A stretch of DNA of 64,000 nt. It comes from PALSA-1003 sp963791945 (GTDB lineage Bacteria > Pseudomonadota > Gammaproteobacteria > Burkholderiales > Casimicrobiaceae). The notes under the pieces were generated by a model that worked only from the letters and a program-made list of their open reading frames with translations, ran no database searches and had not been told where the DNA came from. Each line of letters starts with the position of its first letter. Positions within the stretch are counted from its first letter, which is position 1. Below are positions 26,723 through 35,079 of this stretch, in pieces. The DNA lies in NCBI GenBank assembly GCA_963791945.1, contig CAWBUD010000002.1:558001-622000 (forward strand), in the 5' to 3' direction. The translations under genes and the position numbers were made by a program.

Positions 26723-27383
26723 ACGTCTTCGACGTCGTTTCGAGCAGCTTGACCGTTTCCGGGAAGTTGCCTTCGCGCGCGATGTCCAGCGCGGTCTTGC
26801 CGCGGTCGTCACGAAGATCGGCCCGCGCGCCGGCGCTCAGGAGCGCGCGCACCGTTTCGGTGTGACCGTAACCGGCGGCCCACATGAGCGCGGTGAGCGC
26901 ATGCTCGTAGATCGCGTTGGGATCAATCCCCGTTTCCAGCAGCAAGCGCACGATTTCGGTGCTGCCTTGCCCGGCGGCGTAGGTCATCGCGTTCTTCTTG
27001 AGGCGGTCGACCGATTCAACGACGGCTCCTTTGGCCAGCAGCGCACGCGCGATCTCGGTATAGCCGCCGTACGCCGCGGCCATCAGCGGGGTGACGCCGT
27101 TGACCGCGGCCAGGTTCACGTCCGCGCCGGCTTCCAGCATCTGTTGCGCGAGCTCGATGCGCCCGGACTTGAGCGCCATCACGAGCGCCGTTTCGCCGAT
27201 CCGGTTTCGGGCGTTCGGCGTCGCCCCGTCCGCCAGGGCGCGCGCCACGCCCGCTGAATCTCCGCTGCGCGCCGCCGCAAGCAGCTGGACGTTCGGGCTC
27301 GGCTCCTGGGCGTGGGCGACGAGCGGTGCCGTACCGAGGAACGCGGCGATCAAGCAGCAGAGCAGATGACGTGGGCGGAGCAT
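26721..27383 (-). CDS. Secreted ankyrin-repeat protein
   Basis: 220 residues: signal peptide (MLRPRHLLCCLIAAFLG, cleavage after AHA), then five ankyrin repeats with recognisable G.TALM.A...G cores: GETALVMALKSGRIELAQQM, GVTPLMAAAYGGYTEIARAL, KNAMTYAAGQGSTEIVRLLL, LTALMWAAGYGHTETVRALL, and GKTALDIAREGNFPETVKLL. A periplasmic protein-protein interaction module; partner unknown. The start at 27383 fits the signal peptide, with a GGGAG ribosome site upstream; the frame is open for 31 further codons. Divergent from the PQQ alcohol dehydrogenase gene across a 198-base region. Confidence 0.85.
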   Translation of the reverse strand: MLRPRHLLCCLIAAFLGTAPLVAHAQEPSPNVQLLAAARSGDSAGVARALADGATPNARNRIGETALVMALKSGRIELAQQMLEAGADVNLAAVNGVTPLMAAAYGGYTEIARALLAKGAVVESVDRLKKNAMTYAAGQGSTEIVRLLLETGIDPNAIYEHALTALMWAAGYGHTETVRALLSAGARADLRDDRGKTALDIAREGNFPETVKLLETTSKT

Positions 27384-27463
27384 CGTTCGGGTCTCCCAGG
27401 TTCGTGCGCGGCGCGGGCTCGGCGATTCTGGCCTCATCCTCGGGGCGGCGCTGGCCGGCGCGT

Positions 27464-27492
27464 TTGCATTGGCCAATATTTTCGACTATAAG
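27464..27492 (+). promoter_or_regulatory. Sigma-70-type promoter for the PQQ alcohol dehydrogenase gene
   Basis: TTGCAT at 27464-27469, a 17-base spacer and TATAAG at 27487-27492, in the divergent region between the ankyrin gene and the dehydrogenase gene. The start codon is about 90 bases downstream, leaving an untranslated leader that ends in a strong GGAGGAGGAG ribosome site. Confidence 0.5.
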
Positions 27493-27581
27493 TGCTCCTC
27501 GCGGGAAAAGCCATTTGCGCGTGGGGGAAATCGCGCGACCCCGCGACAATAAGAACACATTCGCCATCGGAGGAGGAGTCT

Positions 27582-29336
27582 ATGTCATCTCGTTTCGTCA
27601 GCCTGGCGGCTGCGGCTTGCGCATCCGCTTTAGCACTCGGACCCGGATTCGCCGCCTCTCAGGAGATGGCCGCCGGCGCGACGACTGTGGCGCGGCCGAT
27701 GTCGCCGAACCTCGCGCCGATCAGCCAGGCGATGCTCGACGGCGCCGCCAAGGACAGCAAGAACTGGTTGCATTCCAACGGCAACTACGACAACAGCCGC
27801 TACTATCCGGGCAAGCAGATCAACAGCGGAAACGTCACCGCGCTCGCGCCGGCGTTCGTTTTTCAGACCGCGGTCCTCGAGTCGATGGAGACGGCGCCGA
27901 TCGTCGACAACGGCGTGATGTTCCTGACGACGTCGTTCAATCACGTCTACGCCATCGACGCCGCGACCGGCGAGGAGTTCTGGCACTACAAGCACAAGCT
28001 CGGCCCGATCGTCACGGTGTGCTGCGGCAACAACAACCGCGGCGTAGCGATCTCCGAGGGCAAGCTCTACATGGGCACGATCGACGCCAAGCTGGTGGCG
28101 CTCGACGCCAAGACCGGCAAGGTCCTTTGGGAAGTGCAGATCGCCGATCCGGACAAGGGCTACTCGGAAACGATGGCGCCCGTGGTCGTCGACGGGAAGG
28201 TGATCATCGGCACCAACGGCGGCGAGTACGGCATTCGCGGCTTCGTGAAGGCGTTCGATGCCAACGACGGCAAGCTGCTCTGGACGTTCTACACCATTCC
28301 CGAAAAGGGACAGGAAGGCGTGTGGGCCACGAAGGACACGACAGGGCGCGATCTGCACCGCAATATCGAGGGCGAAAAGGCGGCCTTGGCGAAGGACAGC
28401 TCGTTCTTCGACAAGCTCGGCGGCGGTGTCTGGATGACGCCGGCAATCGACAAGAAGACGCGCACGATCTTCTTCGTGGTGGGCAACCCGTCGCCGGACC
28501 TCTACGGCGCGATCCGCCCGGGGGATAACCTGTATACCGACTCGATGGTCGCGATCGACCTCGACAAGGGTACGTACAAGTGGCACCACCAGTTCGTGCC
28601 GCACGACGTGTGGGACCTCGACGCGGTGAGCCCCACAATCCTGACGACGGCCAAGGATGCGAGCGGCAAGAACGTCGACGTGGTCATCCATGGCGGCAAG
28701 ACGGGTCACGTCTACGTCCTCGAGCGCAACACCGGCAAGCTGATCCGCTTCTCCGAGGCGATGATCCCGCAGGAGAACATGTGGGTGCTGCCGACGAAAG
28801 CGGGCGCGCGCATGCTGCCGGGCGCGAACGGCGGAGTCGAGTGGTCGCCCATGGCGATCAACCCCGGGCTGCGTTACGCCTACGCCGCGAACCTGCATCA
28901 GCCGATGACCTATCACGTCGAGGAAGTGCCTTATCCCGGCGGCAAGCTCTGGCTGGGCGGAGCGTTCAAGGTCATCCCCACCGAGGAGCAGTGGGGCCAG
29001 CTCGTCGCGGTGAACCTCGACACCGGCAAGATCGCATGGAAGCACAAGACGCCGCAGCCGCTGATCGGCGGCGTCCTCGCCACGGCCGGCAACCTCGTCT
29101 TCAACGGTGAAGCCAACGGCTGGTTCAAAGCGTACGATGCCAAGACCGGCGATGAACTGTGGAAGTACAACTGCGGCGCCGGTGTCAACGCGCCGGCGGT
29201 GTCCTACATGGTTGGTGGCACGCAATACGTTGCGGTTGCCGCCGGCGGAAACAACCAGATCGATGCCAAGCGCGGCAACAGCGTGTTCGTATTCAGGCTG
29301 ATCGGCGGCAAGGGCTTCAAGCCCGATACCAAGTAA
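27582..29336 (+). CDS. PQQ-dependent alcohol dehydrogenase with lanthanide-type Asp pair
   Basis: 584 residues with a signal peptide and an eight-bladed quinoprotein propeller. The vicinal Cys pair that forms the disulfide over PQQ is C147-C148 (VTVCCGNNNRG). The metal-ligand Asn is in VVGNPSPDLYGA. The catalytic Asp is D345 in PHDVWDLDAV, and D347 two residues later matches the extra Asp typical of lanthanide-dependent enzymes (XoxF, PedH/ExaF); calcium enzymes have a non-acidic residue there. Trp-docking segments are present in the blades. Start at 27582 because of the strong ribosome site. A di-haem cytochrome c, its likely electron acceptor, follows by 69 bases. No PQQ synthesis genes are in the window; substrate unknown. 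Confidence 0.88.
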   Translation: MSSRFVSLAAAACASALALGPGFAASQEMAAGATTVARPMSPNLAPISQAMLDGAAKDSKNWLHSNGNYDNSRYYPGKQINSGNVTALAPAFVFQTAVLESMETAPIVDNGVMFLTTSFNHVYAIDAATGEEFWHYKHKLGPIVTVCCGNNNRGVAISEGKLYMGTIDAKLVALDAKTGKVLWEVQIADPDKGYSETMAPVVVDGKVIIGTNGGEYGIRGFVKAFDANDGKLLWTFYTIPEKGQEGVWATKDTTGRDLHRNIEGEKAALAKDSSFFDKLGGGVWMTPAIDKKTRTIFFVVGNPSPDLYGAIRPGDNLYTDSMVAIDLDKGTYKWHHQFVPHDVWDLDAVSPTILTTAKDASGKNVDVVIHGGKTGHVYVLERNTGKLIRFSEAMIPQENMWVLPTKAGARMLPGANGGVEWSPMAINPGLRYAYAANLHQPMTYHVEEVPYPGGKLWLGGAFKVIPTEEQWGQLVAVNLDTGKIAWKHKTPQPLIGGVLATAGNLVFNGEANGWFKAYDAKTGDELWKYNCGAGVNAPAVSYMVGGTQYVAVAAGGNNQIDAKRGNSVFVFRLIGGKGFKPDTK

Positions 29337-29405
29337 CCGATTCGAAGGACATGCGCGGCTCGCTCGGGCAATACCGGGCGGCCGCGTTTGATTTTGCTTC
29401 GAGGC

Positions 29406-29990
29406 ATGGTCCGCATCGCGCTCTCCACGCTTGCCGCATTCGCCGCGGCGGCTCCAGTGCTGGCGCAGCCCGACGCCGCACAGATGGCCGCAGCGCGCGA
29501 CAAGGCGCAGGTGTGCGCGGCGTGCCACGGGCCCGAAGGCAATTCCCGGGACCCGCAGTACCCCATCCTGGCCGGACAGACCTGGCGCTACATCTACATC
29601 GAGCTCAAGGATTTCAAGGAGGGCCGCCGCAGCGATCCCCAGATGTCGCCGATGGCGGCGAACCTGTCGCAGGAAGACATGGTCGCCCTGGCAAATTATT
29701 TCGCGGCGCAAAAGAAGCAGCCCATCAGGTTCCCGGTGGACGGCGCCAGGGTCGAGGCGGGACGCAAGATCTCCGACGCGGCGCTCTGTCCGATGTGCCA
29801 CCTCGGCGGATTCGTCGGTCAGAACGAGATTCCGCGCGAGGCGGGCCAATGGCCGCAATACATCAAGAAGCAGCTCCTCGACTTCAGGGCGAAGCGCCGC
29901 ACCAACGACGCCGGCAACATGACGAGCTATACGGCCAACCTGTCCGACGAGGACATCGAGAACCTCGCCCAGTACATCGGCAACCTTTGA
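29406..29990 (+). CDS. Di-haem c4-type cytochrome
   Basis: 194 residues: signal peptide (LSTLAAFAAAAPVLAQ) and two cytochrome c domains, with haem sites CAACH (about residue 37) and CPMCH (about residue 131) and axial Met residues in MSPMAANLS and NMTSYTANLSDED. The repeated pattern of two similar halves is that of cytochrome c4. Sited directly after the PQQ dehydrogenase gene, it is the probable periplasmic acceptor that passes electrons to a terminal oxidase. The ATG at 29406 begins the signal peptide; six further upstream codons are open. Confidence 0.88.
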   Translation: MVRIALSTLAAFAAAAPVLAQPDAAQMAAARDKAQVCAACHGPEGNSRDPQYPILAGQTWRYIYIELKDFKEGRRSDPQMSPMAANLSQEDMVALANYFAAQKKQPIRFPVDGARVEAGRKISDAALCPMCHLGGFVGQNEIPREAGQWPQYIKKQLLDFRAKRRTNDAGNMTSYTANLSDEDIENLAQYIGNL

Positions 29991-30087
29991 CCGGGACGGC
30001 CGACCGGTGCCTCCGTCGCGGGAATGGACCGCGGGTGCCTGGAATCCGCGCCGGCAGCGTCCCCGCGGGCCGGCGGCGGTCGTCACG

Positions 30088-30116
30088 TTGCCGTCGCGTT
30101 CGGCGCGGAGTATTCT
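30088..30116 (+). promoter_or_regulatory. Putative sigma-70 promoter for coxSLM
   Basis: TTGCCG at 30088-30093, a 17-base spacer and TATTCT at 30111-30116, in the 199-base gap before coxS. The coxS start at 30190 is a GTG preceded by GCAGGAGG. No operator palindrome is obvious in the leader. Confidence 0.4.
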
Positions 30117-30189
30117 AGGTTTGCCGTCGCGCACGCTCTAAACACGATTCCTTCCCCAAGCGCCGGTATCCATCCGCAGGAGGCCGCTC

Positions 30190-30660
<471 letters not shown>

Positions 30661-30662
30661 TC

Positions 30663-33029
30663 ATGGGCGCGAACGACATGAATTTCATCGGCCAATCGAT
30701 CCGCCGCAAGGAGGACGTCCGTTTCCTCATCGGCGCCGGCCAGTTCACCGACGACGTCAATCCACCGCATCACACCCACGCCTATTTCCTCCGCTCGCCG
30801 CACGCGCACGCGAAGATCAGCGGGATCGACACGAGCAAGGCGAAGAGCGCGCCGGGCGTGGTCGCGATCTTCACCGGGGCCGATCTGACCGGAGTCAACG
30901 GGCTGCCGTGCGGATGGCTCATCACGGGCACCGACGGGCAGCCGATGAAGGAGCCGCCGCATCCCGTGCTCGCGCAAGGCAAGGTGCGCTACGTCGGCGA
31001 CGGGGTGGCGCTGGTGATCGCGGAAACGCCCGAGCAAGCCAAGGATGCCGCGGAGCTCATCGACGTCGGATACGAAGTATTGCCGGCCGTCGTCAACCCA
31101 GTCGATGCGCTCAAGTCCGGCGCGCCGCAGATCCACGACGGTGCACCCGGAAACAAGTGCTACACCTGGGCGCTGGGCGACAAGGCGGGCGTCGACGCGG
31201 CGTTCGCCAAGGCAGCGCACGTCACCAAGCTCGACATCGTCAACAATCGGCTGATCCCCAACGCGATCGAGCCGCGCGCCGCGGTGGCGAGCTACAGCCG
31301 CGGCGACGACAGTTACACCCTTTACGTCACGAGCCAGAATCCGCACGTCGAACGGCTGCTGATGACGGCGTTCGTGCTCGGCCTTCCCGAGACCAAGGTT
31401 CGCGTCATCGCGCCCGACGTCGGCGGCGGGTTCGGCTCGAAGATCTACCTCTATCCCGAAGAGACGGCGATGGTGTGGGCGTCGAAGGGTGTCAACCGGC
31501 CGATCAAGTGGACTGCCGAGCGCAGCGAATCGTTCCTGTCCGACGCGCATGGACGCGATCACGTCACGCGCGCCGAGCTGGCGCTCGACAAGGACGGCAA
31601 GTTCCTCGCCATGCGCGTGCATACGACCGCGGCGATGGGGGCATACCTCTCGACCTTCGCCTCGTGCATTCCGACGATCCTTTACGCGACGCTTCTCGCG
31701 GGCCAGTACACGACGCCGGTCATCTACTGCGAAGTCACGGCGGCGTTCACCAACACGGCACCGGTGGACGCCTATCGCGGTGCGGGACGCCCCGAAGCGA
31801 CGTTCGTGGTCGAGCGCCTCGTGCACGCGGCCGCCGCAGAAATGGGCATTGGACAGGACGAGATCCGGCGTCGCAATTTCATCCGCAGTTTTCCCTACCA
31901 GACGCCGGTCGCGCTGACCTACGACACGGGTGGTTACGACGCGTGTCTCGACGAGGCGATGAAGATTGCCGACGTCAAGGGCTTCTCGGCGCGCAAGGCC
32001 GAAGCGGCCAAGCGCGGCAAGCTGCGGGGCATCGGTTACGCGTCGTACATCGAAGCCTGCGGCATCGCCCCATCCAATATCGCCGGCGCGCTGGGTGCGC
32101 GCGCGGGCCTGTACGAGGCGGGCCAAGTGCGCGTCAATCCGACCGGCGGCGTGACGGTGTTCACCGGCTCGCACAGCCACGGCCAGGGACACGAGACGAC
32201 TTTCGCGCAGGTCGTGGCGAGCCGGCTCGGGATCCCGATCGAAAACGTCGAGGTCGTGCACGGCGACACCGGGCGCATTCCCTTCGGGATGGGGACCTAC
32301 GGCTCGCGCTCGCTCGCGGTCGGGGGCACGGCGATCGTGAAGGCGCTCGACAAGGTCGTCGCCAAGGGTCGCAAGATCGCCGCCCACCTGCTCGAGGCCG
32401 CAGAGGCCGACGTCGAATTCAAGGACGGCAAATTCACCGTTGCCGGCACGGATCGCAGCAAGGCGTTCGGTGAAGTCGCGCTCGCGGCGTACGTGCCGCA
32501 CAACTATCCGCTGGACAAGCTCGAGCCCGGTCTCGACGAGACGGCGTTCTACGATCCCACCAACTTCACCTTCCCGGCCGGCACGCACATCTGCGAAGTC
32601 GAGATCGACCCGGATACCGGCGCGGTGCAGATCGTCAACTTCGCGGCCTGCGACGACTTCGGCAACATCATCAATCCGATGATCGTCGAGGGACAGGTGC
32701 ATGGCGGACTGGCGCAAGGCATCGGCCAGGCCCTGCTCGAGGCGTGCGTCTACGACAAGGACAGCGGGCAGCTTCTCACCGGCAGCTACATGGACTACGC
32801 CATGCCCCGCGCGGACGATTTGCCGTCGTTCAAGGTCGCGACCAAGGTCACGCCGTGCACGCACAATCCGCTCGGCGCGAAGGGCTGCGGCGAGGCGGGC
32901 GCGATCGGCGCACCGGCGGCGCTGATGAACGCCGTCCACGACGCCTTGTCGGCGGTGGGAGTGAAGAGCATCGACATGCCGGCGTCGCCGCATCGCGTGT
33001 GGAGCGCGATCCAGGCGGCAAGGCACTGA
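30663..33029 (+). CDS. coxL: Molybdenum hydroxylase large subunit, form II CoxL type
   Basis: 788 residues of the xanthine oxidase/CO dehydrogenase family, binding molybdopterin cytosine dinucleotide. The active-site loop reads AYRGAGR (residues 370-376), the form II sequence; the form I loop of proven CO dehydrogenases, AYXCSFR with its Cys ligand for copper, is absent. Other blocks: VGGGFGSKIYLYPEE, GSHSHGQGHETTFAQ, and GAKGCGEAGAIGAPAALMNA with the catalytic Glu. The ATG at 30663 gives a typical short N terminus before IGQSIRRKEDVRFL. Form II enzymes have uncertain substrates, so CO oxidation should not be assumed. Confidence 0.92.
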   Translation: MGANDMNFIGQSIRRKEDVRFLIGAGQFTDDVNPPHHTHAYFLRSPHAHAKISGIDTSKAKSAPGVVAIFTGADLTGVNGLPCGWLITGTDGQPMKEPPHPVLAQGKVRYVGDGVALVIAETPEQAKDAAELIDVGYEVLPAVVNPVDALKSGAPQIHDGAPGNKCYTWALGDKAGVDAAFAKAAHVTKLDIVNNRLIPNAIEPRAAVASYSRGDDSYTLYVTSQNPHVERLLMTAFVLGLPETKVRVIAPDVGGGFGSKIYLYPEETAMVWASKGVNRPIKWTAERSESFLSDAHGRDHVTRAELALDKDGKFLAMRVHTTAAMGAYLSTFASCIPTILYATLLAGQYTTPVIYCEVTAAFTNTAPVDAYRGAGRPEATFVVERLVHAAAAEMGIGQDEIRRRNFIRSFPYQTPVALTYDTGGYDACLDEAMKIADVKGFSARKAEAAKRGKLRGIGYASYIEACGIAPSNIAGALGARAGLYEAGQVRVNPTGGVTVFTGSHSHGQGHETTFAQVVASRLGIPIENVEVVHGDTGRIPFGMGTYGSRSLAVGGTAIVKALDKVVAKGRKIAAHLLEAAEADVEFKDGKFTVAGTDRSKAFGEVALAAYVPHNYPLDKLEPGLDETAFYDPTNFTFPAGTHICEVEIDPDTGAVQIVNFAACDDFGNIINPMIVEGQVHGGLAQGIGQALLEACVYDKDSGQLLTGSYMDYAMPRADDLPSFKVATKVTPCTHNPLGAKGCGEAGAIGAPAALMNAVHDALSAVGVKSIDMPASPHRVWSAIQAARH

Positions 33030-33051
33030 ACCGAAGCGGAGATAACAGATC

Positions 33052-33843
33052 ATGTACGCAATCGAATATCAACGCGCGAAATCGGTCGCTGATGCGGTTG
33101 CCGCGCTGGCGAAGACGGGCGGCAAGGCGCTCGCCGGCGGACAGAGCCTGGTCGGAGCGATGAAGCTGCGGCTCGCGAATCCGGGGACGCTCGTGGACCT
33201 CTCGGGCATCGCCGAGCTGAAGGGCATCAGGAAGGAGGGCGACGCGATCGTGATCGGCGCGCTCACCACCCACGCCGACGTGGCGGCGTCGTCGGTCGTC
33301 AAGCAGGCGATTCCGGCGCTGGCCGCGCTGGCCGAAGGAATCGGAGATCGCCAGGTGCGTAATCGCGGCACGATCGGCGGTTCGATCGCCAACAACGATC
33401 CCGCAGCTGACTATCCCGCAGCAGTGCTCGGCTTGAACGCGACCGTCCAGACCAACAAGCGCAAGATTGCCGCCGACGATTTCTTCAAGGGTCTGTACGA
33501 AACCGCACTCGGCGCGGACGAGATCATCACGTCGGTGAGCTTCCCGGCCCCGAAGAAGGCGGCGTACGTCAAGTTCCCGCAGCCCGCGTCGCGCTTCGCA
33601 CTGGTCGGGGTGTTCGTCGCGCAGACCGGTAGTGGAATTCGCGTCGCGGTGACGGGGGCGGGCTCGCACGTCCATCGCGCCAAGCCGATCGAAGACGCGC
33701 TCGCGAAGAGCTTCACGGCCGATGCCGCGAAGGCCGTAAAAATTCCTGCGACGAATCTCAACAACGATTTGCACGGCTCGCCGGAATATCGCGCGCACCT
33801 CGTGTCGCTGCTGGCCGGGAGGGCGGTCGCGGCGATGGGGTAG
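33052..33843 (+). CDS. coxM: Molybdenum hydroxylase FAD subunit (CoxM-like)
   Basis: 263 residues. FAD-binding motifs LAGGQSLVGAMKLR (about residues 26-39) and TIGGSIANNDPAADYPAA (about 107-124) are those of the CoxM/CutM/xanthine dehydrogenase FAD subunit. It takes electrons from CoxS and hands them to quinone or another acceptor. The ATG follows coxL by 22 bases and completes a coxSLM operon. The stop runs into an AGCCCGG palindrome. The maturation genes expected next (coxD, E, F, G) are found only 10 kb further on. Confidence 0.93.
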   Translation: MYAIEYQRAKSVADAVAALAKTGGKALAGGQSLVGAMKLRLANPGTLVDLSGIAELKGIRKEGDAIVIGALTTHADVAASSVVKQAIPALAALAEGIGDRQVRNRGTIGGSIANNDPAADYPAAVLGLNATVQTNKRKIAADDFFKGLYETALGADEIITSVSFPAPKKAAYVKFPQPASRFALVGVFVAQTGSGIRVAVTGAGSHVHRAKPIEDALAKSFTADAAKAVKIPATNLNNDLHGSPEYRAHLVSLLAGRAVAAMG

Positions 33844-33909
33844 CCCGGCTCGGCGCGTTAGCACGATGTCCGGGTCACCCCCGGCGTCCGCTACGCTCAC
33901 CGCCGGGCT
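33842..33909. repeat. AGCCCGG-type palindrome between convergent coxM and the Memo-like gene
   Basis: The short gap between the coxM stop and the stop of the minus-strand Memo-like gene is filled by an inverted repeat: AGCCCGG at 33842-33848 and CCGGGCT at 33903-33909. The right part (33878-33909), read on the minus strand, is AGCCCGGCGGTGAGCGTAGC followed by GGACGCCGGGGG, close to the element at 26,635-26,664. Probable bidirectional terminator and member of the same dispersed family. Confidence 0.5.
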
Positions 33910-33912
33910 GCG

Positions 33913-34884
33913 TCAGCGGTATCCCACCGCCGGGTAGCCCACCCAATGGCGCAGCGTCGCCGGCGCCGTGACGCCCATTCCTTCGAGGTCGTCGACCCTG
34001 ATGCGCTGATCGTCGAGCGACGTCGCGTAGCCGAGAATCGTGCCCGAGAGTGGCGGCGAGTTTCGCAGCTGCGCGAGACGCCAGGCCGCCAGCAAGCCAA
34101 AGGGGACCGAATAGCGTCCGCACCAGGGCCACTTGTATTCACGATGGTCGTGGTCGGCCAGCGTGTACCGGGTGAAGCGCTCGATCCGCTCGGGCGATAG
34201 CTCGCTGGCGAAGCAATCGGCCATGATGCGAGCTTCATGCCGCAGCGCCGCGGCGAAGCCCGTGGCGTCGGCACCGTAGTAGGCGAAGTTCCTGTCACCC
34301 CAGCCCTCGTCGCCGTAGTGCACGGCGTCGGTCGATGCCAGGAGCGCGATATCTCTTCCCCAATCGAGCCGGTCCTCATCGATGACCGCGGCCAGCGCCC
34401 TCGCGAGCGGCAATGCAAGCTCGTTCATACGCGCGAACGACATGCACGGCACAAGGATCGGCACGAAGGCGACCGCGCGGTTGTAGTGCTGCAGAAACGG
34501 GAGCTTCGCTTCGACCGAATGCTCGATGGCGTGCATCTCGTCGCTCACGACGAAACTGCCGGCCGGCAAGCGCCTCATGACCTTCTCGCGCAGTGGAGAG
34601 ACGGGAACGTCGCCGTATGGTCCTCGCCAGTGCGTGAAGCTATCGAAGACCAGTACATCCTCGAGTCCGAGCTGGCGGGCCCGGTGCGCGACGCCGAAGA
34701 TGATGACCGCGCTGGCCTTCACGTTGCGCAAGACCAGCGGATACATGAAGCCCGCGTACGCGTAATCGTCGTGCGGGGCGATCGCCATCCGCCAGCGGTC
34801 GGCGATCGACACGCCTTTCTCGTCGAGCGTGCGCTCGAGCCGCGCTCCGTCCCGCGCCGCGATGCGTTGCATCAGCGGTTCCAT
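33913..34884 (-). CDS. Memo-like protein (AmmeMemoRadiSam system protein B family)
   Basis: 323 residues of the MEMO/LigB-like fold. Recognisable blocks: AIAPHDDYAYAGFMY (usual PHAGY.YSG), AIEHSVEAKLPFLQHY and DAVHYGDEGW, which carry His, Asp and Glu residues of the putative metal site; the usual Cys position is not clear. The protein is longer and more divergent than the standard 260-290-residue family, and no AMMECR1 or radical-SAM partner gene is nearby, so the role is unknown. The ATG at 34884 is preferred to one at 34977 because the extra 31 codons run through a REP-like repeat (LDSRVRGNDV), which is not credible coding. Confidence 0.7.
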   Translation of the reverse strand: MEPLMQRIAARDGARLERTLDEKGVSIADRWRMAIAPHDDYAYAGFMYPLVLRNVKASAVIIFGVAHRARQLGLEDVLVFDSFTHWRGPYGDVPVSPLREKVMRRLPAGSFVVSDEMHAIEHSVEAKLPFLQHYNRAVAFVPILVPCMSFARMNELALPLARALAAVIDEDRLDWGRDIALLASTDAVHYGDEGWGDRNFAYYGADATGFAAALRHEARIMADCFASELSPERIERFTRYTLADHDHREYKWPWCGRYSVPFGLLAAWRLAQLRNSPPLSGTILGYATSLDDQRIRVDDLEGMGVTAPATLRHWVGYPAVGYR

Positions 34885-34938
34885 CTGCGAGGCGAGATGG
34901 GCGACTCCGACCGGATCAGCGAGACCGCGGCGCTTGAC

Positions 34939-35040
34939 GTCATTCCCGCGAACGCGGGAATCGAGGGTCTTTTTCACCGAACGACACGGGGTCCCCGCTG
35001 GAGCCTGCTCCCGAATGATTGAATCGGGGGCGGAGACGAC
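34939..35040. repeat. REP-like palindrome cluster
   Basis: Lies in the gap between the Memo-like gene start and the stop of the transsulfuration gene. 34939-34965 contains CATTCCCGCGAACGCGGGAA, a tight hairpin. 34989-35040 contains GGTCCCCGCTGGAGCCTGCT, then CCCGAATGATTGAATCGGGG and CGGAGACGAC. The second half is nearly the same as a segment inside dnaE2 (about 42,690-42,741). Likely affects 3'-end stability of the minus-strand CBS-CGS transcript. Confidence 0.7.
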
Positions 35041-35079
35041 AAGCGGGGGGAATCATCCATCGTTGACTTGTGTCGAGAC

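Noticed and set aside
27630..30134. 834-codon open frame on the minus strand opposite the PQQ dehydrogenase and cytochrome genes
   Set aside because: Antisense shadow in GC-rich DNA; no family features, while the plus strand encodes two intact recognisable proteins.
30663..33029. Bona fide form I CO dehydrogenase
   Set aside because: The active-site loop is AYRGAGR, not AYXCSFR, and the gene order is S-L-M.
34885..34977. 31-codon N-terminal extension of the Memo-like protein
   Set aside because: Runs through a REP-like hairpin giving the typical LDSRVRGND repeat translation.
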